Source: a virus. From it: DNA of 64,000 bases. A model generated the notes under the pieces. It saw only the letters and a list, made by a program, of their open reading frames with translations. It had not been told where the DNA came from and searched no databases. Made by a program: the position numbers and the translations under genes. Of the stretch, positions 13,500 to 20,268 are shown in pieces (positions within the stretch are counted from its first letter, which is position 1; each line of letters begins with the position of its first letter). The stretch lies in the IMG/VR virus record IMGVR_UViG_3300017971_000002, positions 1-64,000 of that record; one strand, 5' to 3'.

Positions 13500-13829
13500 A
13501 TGAGTTGGAAAGAGTATTTACGGGAAGGTAATTCCATAAACATTAAAAATGATATTATAAAATTTCTAGGCAAAACCTTTACTAAATCCATTATGACACC
13601 CAAAAGATTTTCTATGTGGGTTCCTCATGGTAATCATGTTATTGTTAAATATAAGAAGGTAAACCCAACTAATTCTGATTTTCAAAGAGTTAGTAGGGCA
13701 GTTCAAAAAAAGATTCATGATAAGTTTTTACATCAGGACTTTGAGATTACTAATACTGATGTTCAAATATTTCCGGTTGATGGTGGAAACAAAGAAATTC
13801 ATGTAATGATAACATATAATAAAAAATAA
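13500..13829 (+). CDS. protein with capsid-targeting-like leader
   Basis: 109 aa, AGGAGTCATT Shine-Dalgarno. Leader MSWKEYLREG has LRE followed by G at residues 7-10, an exact fit to the T4 prohead protease rule (L/I-x-E before A/G). The remain is basic and beta-rich (FSMWVPHGNHVIVKYKKV). Predicted internal head protein; family unknown. Confidence 0.7.
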   Translation: MSWKEYLREGNSINIKNDIIKFLGKTFTKSIMTPKRFSMWVPHGNHVIVKYKKVNPTNSDFQRVSRAVQKKIHDKFLHQDFEITNTDVQIFPVDGGNKEIHVMITYNKK

Positions 13830-13832
13830 CAA

Positions 13833-13904
13833 GCCGATGACTGTGGGACAGGGCAAGGTCTCATATGCCTTAGCAAGAGAGTTCGAGTCTCTCCATCGGT
13901 ACCA
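13833..13904 (+). tRNA. tRNA-Met(CAT) or Ile2-type(CAT), minimal D-arm
   Basis: 72 nt. Acceptor GCCGATG/CATCGGT, anticodon stem AAGGT/GCCTT around CTCATAT (CAT), T-stem GAGAG/CTCTC, CCA. The D-arm is reduced to CTGT-GGG-ACAG. Elongator Met and lysidine-modified Ile cannot be told apart from sequence; an Ile(TAT) gene at 19989 makes Met more likely. Confidence 0.78.
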
Positions 13905-13916
13905 TAAAGGATTGAA

Positions 13917-14225
13917 ATGGCATTGAAAATATATATACTAATGAAAGAGGACATTGACCTCGGCCATGCGATAAATGGAGTCGGTCATGGTGTACTTATG
14001 TTACACAAGAAATTTAAGAACGACCCCATATATCAGGATTGGTTAAATAATCACTTTAGAAAAGTAACTTGCAAAGTATCAGAGGTAGAATTTCAGCAAG
14101 CTAAAGAATTCAACAATTACATTACCATTACAGAAATGGCTTTTGATGGAGCCGAGATTGGATTGGTATTTGCTCCACGAAAGGAATGGCCAAAGGCTTT
14201 TAAATATTTTCGATTATACAAATAA
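13917..14225 (+). CDS. PTH2-fold protein
   Basis: 102 aa. KIYILMKEDIDLGHAINGVGHGVLML parallels the first strand and helix of peptidyl-tRNA hydrolase 2 (V-V-R-x-D-L ... Q-x-x-H-A), and ITEMAFDGAEIGLVFAP near 75-91 matches its closing strands. Several catalytic positions differ, so hydrolase activity is uncertain. A second PTH2-like gene lies at 17139. Flanked by tRNA-Met and tRNA-fMet. Confidence 0.6.
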   Translation: MALKIYILMKEDIDLGHAINGVGHGVLMLHKKFKNDPIYQDWLNNHFRKVTCKVSEVEFQQAKEFNNYITITEMAFDGAEIGLVFAPRKEWPKAFKYFRLYK

Positions 14226-14230
14226 AGAAT

Positions 14231-14310
14231 TGCGGGGACAAGCCCTGGTGGGCTACTGGGTTTCATAAGCCCGGACTTATGGTCAGGTTCGATTCCGGCC
14301 CCCGCTTCCA
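14231..14310 (+). tRNA. initiator-type tRNA-fMet(CAT)
   Basis: Acceptor TGCGGGG/CCCCGCT leaves position 1-72 unpaired (T-T), the hallmark that lets formylase and IF2 recognise initiators. Three G-C pairs (GGG/CCC) sit in the anticodon stem, and AGCCCTGGTGGGCT and CCGGCCCCCGC resemble E. coli tRNA-fMet. Anticodon loop TTCATAA (CAT); the stem has a sixth pair (T-G). 80 nt, CCA present. Confidence 0.78.
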
Positions 14311-14315
14311 AATTA

Positions 14316-14651
14316 ATGACAAATACATTTTTTGATACGGATCATTTATCTATTGAAGAAAAAGATACATTACTTCGGGATTCCAAAGATCGATGTTATG
14401 AATGGTGGGTAGATACTCTGGACTGTAGTATAAGTTTTTCGAGACAGAAAACTCAAATGGAATTTGAAGATATATTGAAAAAATTAACAAATGACTGTCT
14501 TTTCACCATAATACATCGAAAGTTTATTGAAAGGCATTTGGAAATTGGATTTTGTACACTAAGTGGTGCGCCAGATTATTTCTTATGGATTAAATGCCAC
14601 GAATCGGACATACAATATTTTGTAGACAAATATAAGTTAAAGGTAAAATAA
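14316..14651 (+). CDS. unknown protein
   Basis: 111 aa, begins 6 nt after tRNA-fMet with no clear Shine-Dalgarno. Helical N-terminal half (LSIEEKDTLLRDSKDRCYEW), three cysteines, basic C-terminus. Overlaps the next gene by one base (TAATG). Family unknown. Confidence 0.6.
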   Translation: MTNTFFDTDHLSIEEKDTLLRDSKDRCYEWWVDTLDCSISFSRQKTQMEFEDILKKLTNDCLFTIIHRKFIERHLEIGFCTLSGAPDYFLWIKCHESDIQYFVDKYKLKVK

Positions 14652-14962
14652 TGGATAAAAAGAAATTCAATAAAAAAGACATTGAAATTGCTCCTCAGAT
14701 CGATGTTGATTCGTATCACGATGTTGCCGAGAGATTCTTTCCAGAGATAATTGGAATGAACTATTGTGATGTATTGATTACAGATGAATCCTCGCTTACG
14801 GATTTCTTCATAGCCTTTAATGAGGACGAACAGGATCAGAGAGATAAGGATATTGATAACGCCATTGAAAAGATAGAAAAGATATATGGTATAAATGTAA
14901 CAGATCTGGATCCAGAGTTTTATCTAATAGATATATTCAAAAGAATAGAAAATCTAAGATGA
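14651..14962 (+). CDS. unknown acidic protein
   Basis: 103 aa, strongly acidic centre (EDEQDQRDKDIDNAIEKIEK). An acidic, helical protein of this size could be an inhibitor or DNA mimic, but no motif supports either. Overlaps the next gene by 4 nt (ATGA). Confidence 0.6.
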   Translation: MDKKKFNKKDIEIAPQIDVDSYHDVAERFFPEIIGMNYCDVLITDESSLTDFFIAFNEDEQDQRDKDIDNAIEKIEKIYGINVTDLDPEFYLIDIFKRIENLR

Positions 14963-15162
14963 GTTTATTTTCACATGAAGAAATATGTGCAGGTTGTGGA
15001 TATTCGGAATGGATAGAGGGACAAAAGTTCTGGCATGGCCAACCTGTATTTGCATTCTGCGGACTTGGTTGCGAGAATAGGGTCGACCACACAAAAGGAA
15101 CGTGTCTATTTAAGGAGGATCCAAATGAGGTGCCCAATTTGCCAAAGGGAGACCCCGAATGA
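14959..15162 (+). CDS. small zinc-binding protein
   Basis: 67 aa. Cys pairs CAGCGYSEW (residues 10-18) and CGLGCENR (34-41) plus C49 give a likely zinc site of the kind found in hydrogen-rich small phage proteins. Overlaps the following HNH gene start by 38 nt. Family unknown. Confidence 0.6.
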   Translation: MSLFSHEEICAGCGYSEWIEGQKFWHGQPVFAFCGLGCENRVDHTKGTCLFKEDPNEVPNLPKGDPE

Positions 15163-15397
15163 TTACATCACGGAGCATCATCTCATTCCTGCTTGTAAGA
15201 AGGGCAAGGAAACGATCTCTTTATGTATAGATTGTCATGGTCAGGTTCATCTACTATTTACCAATAATGAACTTCGTGATTATTACAATACATCGGAAAG
15301 ATTGTTGAAGAATGAGAGAGTTCAGAAGTGGATTAGGTTTATTCGTAAGAAGAAAACATTCGGAACCTGCATGAAGATAAAGAAATCAAAAAGGTGA
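15125..15397 (+). CDS. HNH endonuclease-like protein
   Basis: 90 aa from ATG 15125 behind AGGAGGATCCAA. CPIC at 3-6, EHHLIPACKKGKET at about 19-32 and CIDCHGQVHLLF at 36-47 are the H-N-H core with a structural zinc. A basic tail (FIRKKKTFGTCMKIKKSKR) could bind DNA. Mobile-type nuclease or DNA-processing enzyme. Confidence 0.75.
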   Translation: MRCPICQRETPNDYITEHHLIPACKKGKETISLCIDCHGQVHLLFTNNELRDYYNTSERLLKNERVQKWIRFIRKKKTFGTCMKIKKSKR

Positions 15398-15400
15398 ATC

Positions 15401-16018
15401 ATGAAAGAGTATATGACCATAGCACATTATAAAAATCATTCAGGCAAGGTCTATGCGTTTGATAAACTCGATGGTTCTAATGTTCGTGCGGAGTGGGATC
15501 ATAGAAAAGGATTCTGGAAGTTTGGTTCCCGGAGGAGATTACTAGATGAGAATGATCCGCTTCTTGGTGAGGCAAAGCAGCTGATAAAGAACACGGAGCC
15601 GTACTTCAATCATATATTCAAACGACAGAGATATCAGAAGGTTATCTGTTTCTTTGAATACTTAGGCGAACATTCAATGTTTGGTCAGCATACCAAAGAG
15701 ATACATGAGGTCAAGTTGATTGATGTTAGTGTATATAAGCAGGGGTTAATGACACCGCAGGAGTTCCTTAAATTATTTGGGGACTCTGGGTTCGAGGCCC
15801 GCCTTCTATATAGAGGAGAGGTCACCAAGGACTTTGTTGACAGCGTGAAGGATTCGACACTTGAGGGGATGACATTTGAAGGTGTGGTGTGTAAGGGTGC
15901 CGAGAGGCCTAAGAAGTTCTCCTATCCCATGATGTTCAAGATCAAGTCAGACGCCTGGTTGAAACAGTTGAAGGAATACTGTAAAGGTAACATCGGAATG
16001 TTTGACAAATTGAGATAA
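15401..16018 (+). CDS. small RNA ligase (nucleotidyltransferase core)
   Basis: 205 aa. Motif I FDKLDGSN with the adenylated Lys at about residue 22; motif III-like FFEYLGEHS; motif IV LEGMTFEGVVCKG; motif V MFKIKSDAW. Only the catalytic core is present, like Rnl2-type or mini ligases. First of three RNA ligase genes in the window; likely reseals cleaved tRNAs with the PNK at 28204. Start 3 nt behind the HNH gene. Confidence 0.85.
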   Translation: MKEYMTIAHYKNHSGKVYAFDKLDGSNVRAEWDHRKGFWKFGSRRRLLDENDPLLGEAKQLIKNTEPYFNHIFKRQRYQKVICFFEYLGEHSMFGQHTKEIHEVKLIDVSVYKQGLMTPQEFLKLFGDSGFEARLLYRGEVTKDFVDSVKDSTLEGMTFEGVVCKGAERPKKFSYPMMFKIKSDAWLKQLKEYCKGNIGMFDKLR

Positions 16019-16047
16019 ATTAAGTCCAAAATATACTACCGAAAGGA

Positions 16048-16055
16048 TATAAATA
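16048..16055 (+). promoter_or_regulatory. TATAAATA box upstream of hsp20
   Basis: Exact match, 82 nt before the Hsp20 ATG. The region between (16056-16136) holds no ORF longer than 13 codons. Confidence 0.35.
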
Positions 16056-16136
16056 TTTCTACATTAAGAGAATGGATGGATTGGATAACCATTCAACAAT
16101 TATTGAAATGTGACCTAAGGGCACAAGGAGGAAAGT

Positions 16137-16553
16137 ATGACTACACTATTTAACTGGGATGAGTTCGACATCCTATTCAGCAACATTTTTGAATCACACA
16201 CGGGTTTTGGTCCGATACAAGATGGTTCTGTGAAGATTGGTTACCCGGTTGATATACTCAAAAGAACAGATGGATTGGAGCTACAGATCGCAGCTCTTGG
16301 TCTGAAGAAGGACGATATAGAAATTTCCATTGAGGGGGATATCCTTGGTGTGAAGTACGATAAAAAGGCCCGGGATATTCCCGAGTCAGACTATATCGCC
16401 AGACATATCACAAGAAAATCATTCAACCATGCCTGGAAGATAGGAGCCAAGTTTGAACTTGACAATCTTGAAGCCAAGCTGGAGAATGGTCTGCTAACTA
16501 TAAAGATTCCTATAAAGGAATCCGCGCAGACTAGAAAAGTGAAAATCAAATAG
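16137..16553 (+). CDS. Hsp20/alpha-crystallin small heat-shock protein
   Basis: 138 aa, AGGAGGAAAGT Shine-Dalgarno. GYPVDILKRTDGLELQIAAL starts the alpha-crystallin domain (about residues 39-130), with the A-x-x-x-n-G-V/L-L signature as AKLENGLLTIKIP near 118-130. ATP-independent chaperone. Such genes occur in cyanophages and other large T4-like phages, where they are thought to help protein folding or virion stability. Confidence 0.88.
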   Translation: MTTLFNWDEFDILFSNIFESHTGFGPIQDGSVKIGYPVDILKRTDGLELQIAALGLKKDDIEISIEGDILGVKYDKKARDIPESDYIARHITRKSFNHAWKIGAKFELDNLEAKLENGLLTIKIPIKESAQTRKVKIK

Positions 16554-16581
16554 AACAGTAAACCAATCCATTCATGTTAGA

Positions 16582-16589
16582 TATAAATA
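16582..16589 (+). promoter_or_regulatory. TATAAATA box before tRNA-Ala
   Basis: Exact match 8 nt upstream of the tRNA-Ala 5' end. Confidence 0.3.
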
Positions 16590-16597
16590 AAATTAAA

Positions 16598-16672
16598 GGG
16601 GTCGTGGTGACAACGGAAACATGCTTGGCTTGCACCCAGGAGATAGGGGTTCGATTCCCCTCGACTCCACCA
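16598..16672 (+). tRNA. tRNA-Ala(TGC), second copy
   Basis: Acceptor GGGGTCG/CGACTCC with the G3-U70 identity pair, anticodon stem CTTGG/CCAGG around CTTGCAC (TGC), T-loop TTCGATT, CCA. Confidence 0.9.
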
Positions 16673-16686
16673 GAACTTTTAATCAT

Positions 16687-16764
16687 GTCCAGGTATCCCA
16701 ATTGGTAGAGGAGGTTGGTCGAGAGCCAATTAATGTGTGGGTTCGAATCCCACTCTGGGCACCA
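16687..16764 (+). tRNA. tRNA-Leu(GAG), short variable arm
   Basis: Acceptor GTCCAGG/TCTGGGC, anticodon stem GTTGG/CCAAT around TCGAGAG (GAG; base 33 is C), T-stem GTGGG/CCCAC, CCA. Same class I architecture as the other three Leu genes. Confidence 0.83.
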
Positions 16765-16765
16765 T

Positions 16766-16841
16766 GCGTCCGTAGCTCAACTCGTAGAGCAGAGTATTCT
16801 AAACACTCTGGTTGGTGGTTCAAGTCCACCCGGACGCACCA
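16766..16841 (+). tRNA. probable amber-suppressor tRNA(CTA)
   Basis: 76 nt with perfect acceptor GCGTCCG/CGGACGC and D-stem GCTC/GAGC. Counting by standard numbering gives A26, stem GAGTA/CACTC (one A-C mismatch at 31-39), loop TTCTAAA and a 5-nt variable region, so the anticodon is CTA, which reads UAG. The body resembles bacterial Arg tRNAs. Alternative: shifting one base gives TCT (Arg), but with a mid-stem A-A mismatch and no base 26. The PTH2-like gene 300 nt downstream has an in-frame TAG. Confidence 0.68.
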
Positions 16842-16843
16842 AA

Positions 16844-16851
16844 TATAAATA
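16844..16851 (+). promoter_or_regulatory. TATAAATA box before leader-bearing gene
   Basis: Exact match 28 nt before the ATG at 16880. Confidence 0.42.
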
Positions 16852-16879
16852 CTAATGTATCAACATTAGGAGCGACAAT

Positions 16880-17137
16880 ATGGACTATAAAAACTATTTG
16901 AAAGATGGTGACGATTTTGCTGGCGTAATGAAAGTGATGAAACAGAGAGGCGTATATAAGCCTAGAAAAGAAGGTGGATTAGAATACGCGGCTTATGTGA
17001 AAGATAGGGTTAATGTTTTAAAACAAAATATTGAAGTTTTTGAACAGGCACTTGGCACAGAGAATGTACAGGTAATGAAAAAGCAGTTAAAACAAATTGA
17101 AGCAAGTATACGATTGATTAAAAAGAAGGTGAAATAA
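16880..17137 (+). CDS. small protein with capsid-targeting-like leader
   Basis: 85 aa, AGGAGCGACAAT Shine-Dalgarno. Leader MDYKNYLKDG (LKD then G, a conservative variant of LxE-G). The rest is a basic helical protein, likely coiled coil (VLKQNIEVFEQALGTENVQV, MKKQLKQIEASIRLIKKKVK). Behind a TATAAATA box. Predicted internal head protein. Confidence 0.68.
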   Translation: MDYKNYLKDGDDFAGVMKVMKQRGVYKPRKEGGLEYAAYVKDRVNVLKQNIEVFEQALGTENVQVMKKQLKQIEASIRLIKKKVK

Positions 17138-17138
17138 A

Positions 17139-17471
17139 ATGAATCATACCTAGGAAACCGAATACGTTTATGTTGTTGTGAGGGACGATCTTTCTATCCC
17201 TCAACAATGTGTTCAGTCTTGTCATGCAGCGATAGAGATGGCAAGAATGTATATGAATGGTACAGAGACACATCCACATTTGGTACTCTGTAACACCGAT
17301 GAACAAACGATTGAAAAATTATTATATAAGGCGAAACAGAAAGAGATAAAGACATACATATTTAGGGAACCGGATATTGGTAACATAATCACGGCCTTCT
17401 CCACGACACCCATTAAGGGTGATAAGAGGAAGGTGTTCTCAAACCTTAAACTAATGAGGGAGGGAGCATGA
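17139..17471 (+). CDS. PTH2-like protein interrupted by an in-frame amber codon
   Basis: From ATG 17139 the frame reads four codons, TAG at 17151-17153, then ETEYVYVVVRDDLSIPQQCV to TGA at 17469-17471. The PTH2 motifs (VVVRDDL, Q-x-x-Q-S-C-H-A-A) begin right after the TAG, and the first beta strand would be lost if translation began at the only later candidate, GTG 17178. Either the UAG is read through, perhaps by the CTA tRNA at 16766, or this is a nonsense-mutated gene. Elsewhere in the window TAG is used as an ordinary stop. Confidence 0.6.
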
Positions 17472-17553
17472 CTTAGAACCATGTATTCAAACCACCATAA
17501 TATATTGATTGAACACGGATACAATTAAACACTAACTTAAAAGGAGATATATT

Positions 17554-17880
17554 ATGGAACTTATGATAGACGAAAAAGGATTGGACGCAATCATTGGCAC
17601 CAAAGAAAGATTTCGGGCACTAAAGCAGGTTATCAAACTAAAGGCAAAGGGACTTGGAAGATTTAAGAGAGACCTTCGGGATAAGCAGAGAAAAGGTGAA
17701 GCTGTCTGGAGAGAGCAGGGACAGCTCTTTGGCATGAGAAGGGACTTCCGTCATTATCATATTGCTTACTGCGAGATGAAGGGACGGACCCGGAGACAGA
17801 TTGAGAGACCTGGACCCGAGACCATGCCTGTCGATGAAAAGGTGATCCAGGAAATTAAAAATAAGGTATACGGAATATAA
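17554..17880 (+). CDS. unknown basic protein
   Basis: 108 aa, AAAGGAGATATATT Shine-Dalgarno. Very basic helical core (residues 17-60: RFRALKQVIKLKAKGLGRFK, RDLRDKQRKGEAVW) and a basic segment GRTRRQIERPG; probably nucleic-acid binding, perhaps ribosome or DNA associated. Family unknown. Confidence 0.65.
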   Translation: MELMIDEKGLDAIIGTKERFRALKQVIKLKAKGLGRFKRDLRDKQRKGEAVWREQGQLFGMRRDFRHYHIAYCEMKGRTRRQIERPGPETMPVDEKVIQEIKNKVYGI

Positions 17881-17883
17881 ATA
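17876..17883 (+). promoter_or_regulatory. TATAAATA box before tRNA-Val
   Basis: Exact match overlapping the preceding stop and ending 5 nt before tRNA-Val. Confidence 0.3.
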
Positions 17884-17888
17884 ATTGT

Positions 17889-17963
17889 GCCCGGTTAGTT
17901 CAGCGGCTAGAATATCTGGCTTACATCCAGCAGACGGGGGTTCGAGTCCCTCACTGGGTACCA
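17889..17963 (+). tRNA. tRNA-Val(TAC)
   Basis: Acceptor GCCCGGT/ACTGGGT, anticodon loop CTTACAT (TAC) on a four-pair stem, T-loop TTCGAGT, discriminator A, CCA. The only Val tRNA seen. Confidence 0.88.
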
Positions 17964-17965
17964 AA

Positions 17966-17973
17966 TATAAATA
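17966..17973 (+). promoter_or_regulatory. TATAAATA box before leader-bearing gene
   Basis: Exact match with 18 nt to the ATG at 17992, the same spacing and same GGAGG-containing leader layout as at 2893. Confidence 0.5.
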
Positions 17974-17991
17974 CAATCAAAGGAGGATTGT

Positions 17992-18279
17992 ATGAACTGG
18001 AAATCTTATTTAATGACCGAAAAGGTTCAAAAGAAGAAAATTGAAAAACTATTATCTACTGTTTTAGGAGATGCAAGTTTTAGAGTAACAGGTGTACAGA
18101 AAATGAAAGGTGGTCCTTGGGTTGAATTTGCATCAAGTAAAATTAGCAATGGACAACTTGCTAATATTAATGATCCTAAGAATTTTAAAATCTGGACCCC
18201 TGGTGGCGATAGTAATATCGTAAAGGATTTTGAGAAGAAAATAAAACCACATTTAGATGACTTGCAAAAATTAATATAG
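17992..18279 (+). CDS. small protein with capsid-targeting-like leader
   Basis: 95 aa, AAAGGAGGATTGT Shine-Dalgarno. Leader MNWKSYLMTEK (LMTE). Remainder lysine-rich with a predicted alpha/beta domain (VLGDASFRVTGVQKMKGGPW). Family unknown; predicted late internal head protein. Confidence 0.68.
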   Translation: MNWKSYLMTEKVQKKKIEKLLSTVLGDASFRVTGVQKMKGGPWVEFASSKISNGQLANINDPKNFKIWTPGGDSNIVKDFEKKIKPHLDDLQKLI

Positions 18280-18296
18280 AAGATAACAAATATATG

Positions 18297-18323
18297 GATG
18301 CCCTATAAATGAGGTAGGGCATC
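18297..18323 (+). other. perfect 9-bp stem-loop
   Basis: GATGCCCTA (18297-18305) pairs perfectly with TAGGGCATC (18315-18323) around a 9-nt loop. It contains the tiny reading frame ATG-GAT-GCC-CTA-TAA. No T-run, so it may be an attenuator or mRNA stabiliser 23 nt ahead of the next gene. Confidence 0.45.
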
Positions 18324-18345
18324 AATCTCTTGAAAGGATTTTGAA

Positions 18346-18633
18346 ATGATTAGTTTAAATATTGGCGAGGCCGTGGGCATCCTTGAGTCAATTGGTTCTG
18401 GTCAAGATCCCATCATAATATTTAATAAAGACATTAGAAAGATTTTAGAACGACAGTGGACCCAGGATGTTTGTGCGTTTAATGTATTTGAGCTGGACCC
18501 CAGTCAGTTGGATGGTTACTTTGATATCAATAAGAAAGCAACTACTGTAAGAATTAAATATTATGCAACAAAAAGAGGATGGATTGTAGGAACATTATAT
18601 TCAATGGTCAAGGAACGATTGTCAATTAAATAA
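18346..18633 (+). CDS. unknown small protein
   Basis: 95 aa, GAAAGGATTTTGAA Shine-Dalgarno. Alternating hydrophobic pattern with a central acidic loop; WTQDVCAFNVFELDPSQLDG is distinctive. Family unknown. Confidence 0.62.
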   Translation: MISLNIGEAVGILESIGSGQDPIIIFNKDIRKILERQWTQDVCAFNVFELDPSQLDGYFDINKKATTVRIKYYATKRGWIVGTLYSMVKERLSIK

Positions 18634-18646
18634 AGGTGGAACATAT

Positions 18647-18790
18647 ATGGGTAGAATCTCATTTAGAAGGTCAACCGCCAAGAGACCAAGTTATCAATGT
18701 GATAACTGTGGTTGTTCCAGATACTCGCCCTGTGGGTGTCTAAGAAAAGGCGAAGTCAGAAAGAAGAAAAAGAAAAAGAAGAAAGGATAA
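18647..18790 (+). CDS. 47-aa zinc-knuckle protein with lysine tail
   Basis: ATG 18647 behind AAAGGTGGAACATAT. CDNCGCSRYSPCGC (about residues 18-31) holds five cysteines for one or two metal sites, followed by RKGEVRKKKKKKKKG. The polybasic tail suggests RNA or DNA binding. Family unknown. Confidence 0.6.
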   Translation: MGRISFRRSTAKRPSYQCDNCGCSRYSPCGCLRKGEVRKKKKKKKKG

Positions 18791-18793
18791 GAA

Positions 18794-18979
18794 ATGGATC
18801 TTGGAAAGATTGCGATGGATATGATCGATTGGTCGATATATATTCCATCAGTGAACAAAACAAAGGAAAGAAAATCATTCTGTATTCATGTGGTAGATTA
18901 TAAAAATATGGTCTGTAGAAAATGTGGAATGCCAATGAAGAAGATATTAGAGGAGCACAATGACAAAAGTGATGATTAA
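18794..18979 (+). CDS. unknown small protein with CxxC
   Basis: 61 aa, AAAGGATAAGAA Shine-Dalgarno. VCRKCGMPMKK near residues 40-50 forms half a zinc site, with C31 and H33 as possible partners. Overlaps the following gene by 20 nt. Confidence 0.55.
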   Translation: MDLGKIAMDMIDWSIYIPSVNKTKERKSFCIHVVDYKNMVCRKCGMPMKKILEEHNDKSDD

Positions 18980-19685
18980 AAAAGGAGGTCTGCTCTGGGA
19001 CACGGAACGCAAAAACGATGTGACCCCATTCGCCACCAGATTTCTATTTTATGCTTGTGAGATTGAAAAAGGAGTTACTCTCAAGGATGTGTTTCTTCTA
19101 CTTCAGCGGGATATAACTTTTTACAATGTATTATTTGGCAACTGGGTTGATGAACTGGTTGCTGAAGGTCTCAAGGGCTCGCCAGGTGGACGGGATCATG
19201 AGATTGAATACTTAGAACTTTACTGGTGTCTTGAATCTTGGAAGTTTGATGGTGAAAGGACTCTGGAAGGTATGATGTTTCCAGACTTTCATGGCGTTGG
19301 TTTTGAACAGCCAAAAGACAAGTATGCTGAAGGTACCGATATAATAGAATGTAAGAAGGGCGATAGAATACATTGGGCGATAGAGTTCACCCCTTGTAAC
19401 GAGCTTATCAATATAGAGATCAGATTGCGTGATAGGGTCGATATATCGCTTCATAAAGAGAAGTCGGGATTTAAGGAGTTTAGTTACGATAAGGGAGAGT
19501 TTTCCTTTGCCCATATTCTTTACGGTATAATCTGGGAACTATCTTTTATGGGTTCACCCGCGGATAGAAATAAAGCGGCTCAGGATCTTAGAGACACGTC
19601 TGAGAGAATACGAAACGGAACGGAGCCCCTGGTAAAGTTTAAAGACGCAGATGATCTTCTAAATAGTTTGGAAGAGGAAGAATAA
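18960..19685 (+). CDS. unknown 241-aa protein
   Basis: Starts behind TTAGAGGAGCACA. Soluble, mixed alpha/beta, with GVTLKDVFLLLQRDITFYNV and a C-terminal acidic tail (DDLLNSLEEEE). I do not recognise a family. The size and lack of low complexity suggest a conserved folded protein. Followed by tRNA-Ile after 2 nt. Confidence 0.72.
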   Translation: MTKVMIKKGGLLWDTERKNDVTPFATRFLFYACEIEKGVTLKDVFLLLQRDITFYNVLFGNWVDELVAEGLKGSPGGRDHEIEYLELYWCLESWKFDGERTLEGMMFPDFHGVGFEQPKDKYAEGTDIIECKKGDRIHWAIEFTPCNELINIEIRLRDRVDISLHKEKSGFKEFSYDKGEFSFAHILYGIIWELSFMGSPADRNKAAQDLRDTSERIRNGTEPLVKFKDADDLLNSLEEEE

Positions 19686-19687
19686 TT

Positions 19688-19762
19688 GCAAGGAGCGCAT
19701 CGGTAATGCGGAGCGGTCTGATAAACCACTTGTAGTGGGTTCAACTCCCACTCCTTGCACCA
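19688..19762 (+). tRNA. tRNA-Ile(GAT)
   Basis: Perfect acceptor GCAAGGA/TCCTTGC, anticodon loop CTGATAA (GAT) on a stem with one mismatch, T-stem GTGGG/CCCAC, discriminator A, CCA. Confidence 0.88.
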
Positions 19763-19780
19763 ATTTGAAAGGAAATTGAA

Positions 19781-19981
19781 ATGAGATTTACTAAACGAAT
19801 TCCGAAGAGGACTGGATACTATTGGGTCAAGAAGAAACGTGTCTATGCGCCCAGGCTTGCCATGTTAGGAAAAGAGGACAATTCTTCAAGGGTCTGGATT
19901 CACTTTTTTCATCAAACATTAGATGATCCTAACTATGTGACAGAAGGTATGATGTTTAGTAAACGAATAGAAGAACCTTAA
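19781..19981 (+). CDS. unknown small basic protein
   Basis: 66 aa, GAAAGGAAATTGAA Shine-Dalgarno. RFTKRIPKRTGYYWVKKKRV then a hydrophobic segment; the RIPKRTGYYWVK phrase recalls small beta-barrel DUFs of phages (for example DUF551-type W-x-x-x-Y-x-W folds), weakly. Family not assigned. Confidence 0.6.
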   Translation: MRFTKRIPKRTGYYWVKKKRVYAPRLAMLGKEDNSSRVWIHFFHQTLDDPNYVTEGMMFSKRIEEP

Positions 19982-19988
19982 TACACAT

Positions 19989-20064
19989 TGGGCACGGAGG
20001 TCTGGTCGATCCCTTTAGTCTTATAAGCTAGCGGTGCCGGGTTCAATTCCCGGGTGCCCGACCA
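19989..20064 (+). tRNA. tRNA-Ile(TAT)
   Basis: Acceptor TGGGCAC/GTGCCCG, anticodon stem TTAGT/GCTAG around CTTATAA (TAT), T-stem CCGGG/CCCGG, discriminator A, CCA. Bacteria normally read AUA with Ile2(CAT) and lysidine; a TAT anticodon avoids that modification. Confidence 0.86.
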
Positions 20065-20069
20065 CAAAG

Positions 20070-20207
20070 ATGGATAACCATATTAAAGATTGCGAATACG
20101 GTGAGAACTGGAGAGAATGTCCAGCCTGTGTCGAGGCGTTTAATTCGACTTGTGTACCGAAGGACGTTTTACCAATACCAGACCTTCCGTATGACCATGA
20201 AGGTTGA
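20070..20207 (+). CDS. 45-aa cysteine-containing protein
   Basis: ATG 20070, stop TGA 20207. CEYGENWRECPAC and C28 give four cysteines, a possible zinc site. It lacks a clear Shine-Dalgarno and begins 6 nt after a tRNA, so it is only moderately supported. Its stop overlaps the -35 of the next promoter. Confidence 0.42.
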   Translation: MDNHIKDCEYGENWRECPACVEAFNSTCVPKDVLPIPDLPYDHEG

Positions 20208-20231
20208 CAGACTTAAAAACTTTACTATATT
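20204..20231 (+). promoter_or_regulatory. phage-type promoter TTGACA-N16-TATATT
   Basis: TTGACA 20204-20209, 16-nt spacer ending TTTAC, TATATT 20226-20231. Precedes the 20269 gene by 37 nt. Confidence 0.75.
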
Positions 20232-20268
20232 TTCAATAGAATTATCATAGCCAAAAAAGGAGGAACAA

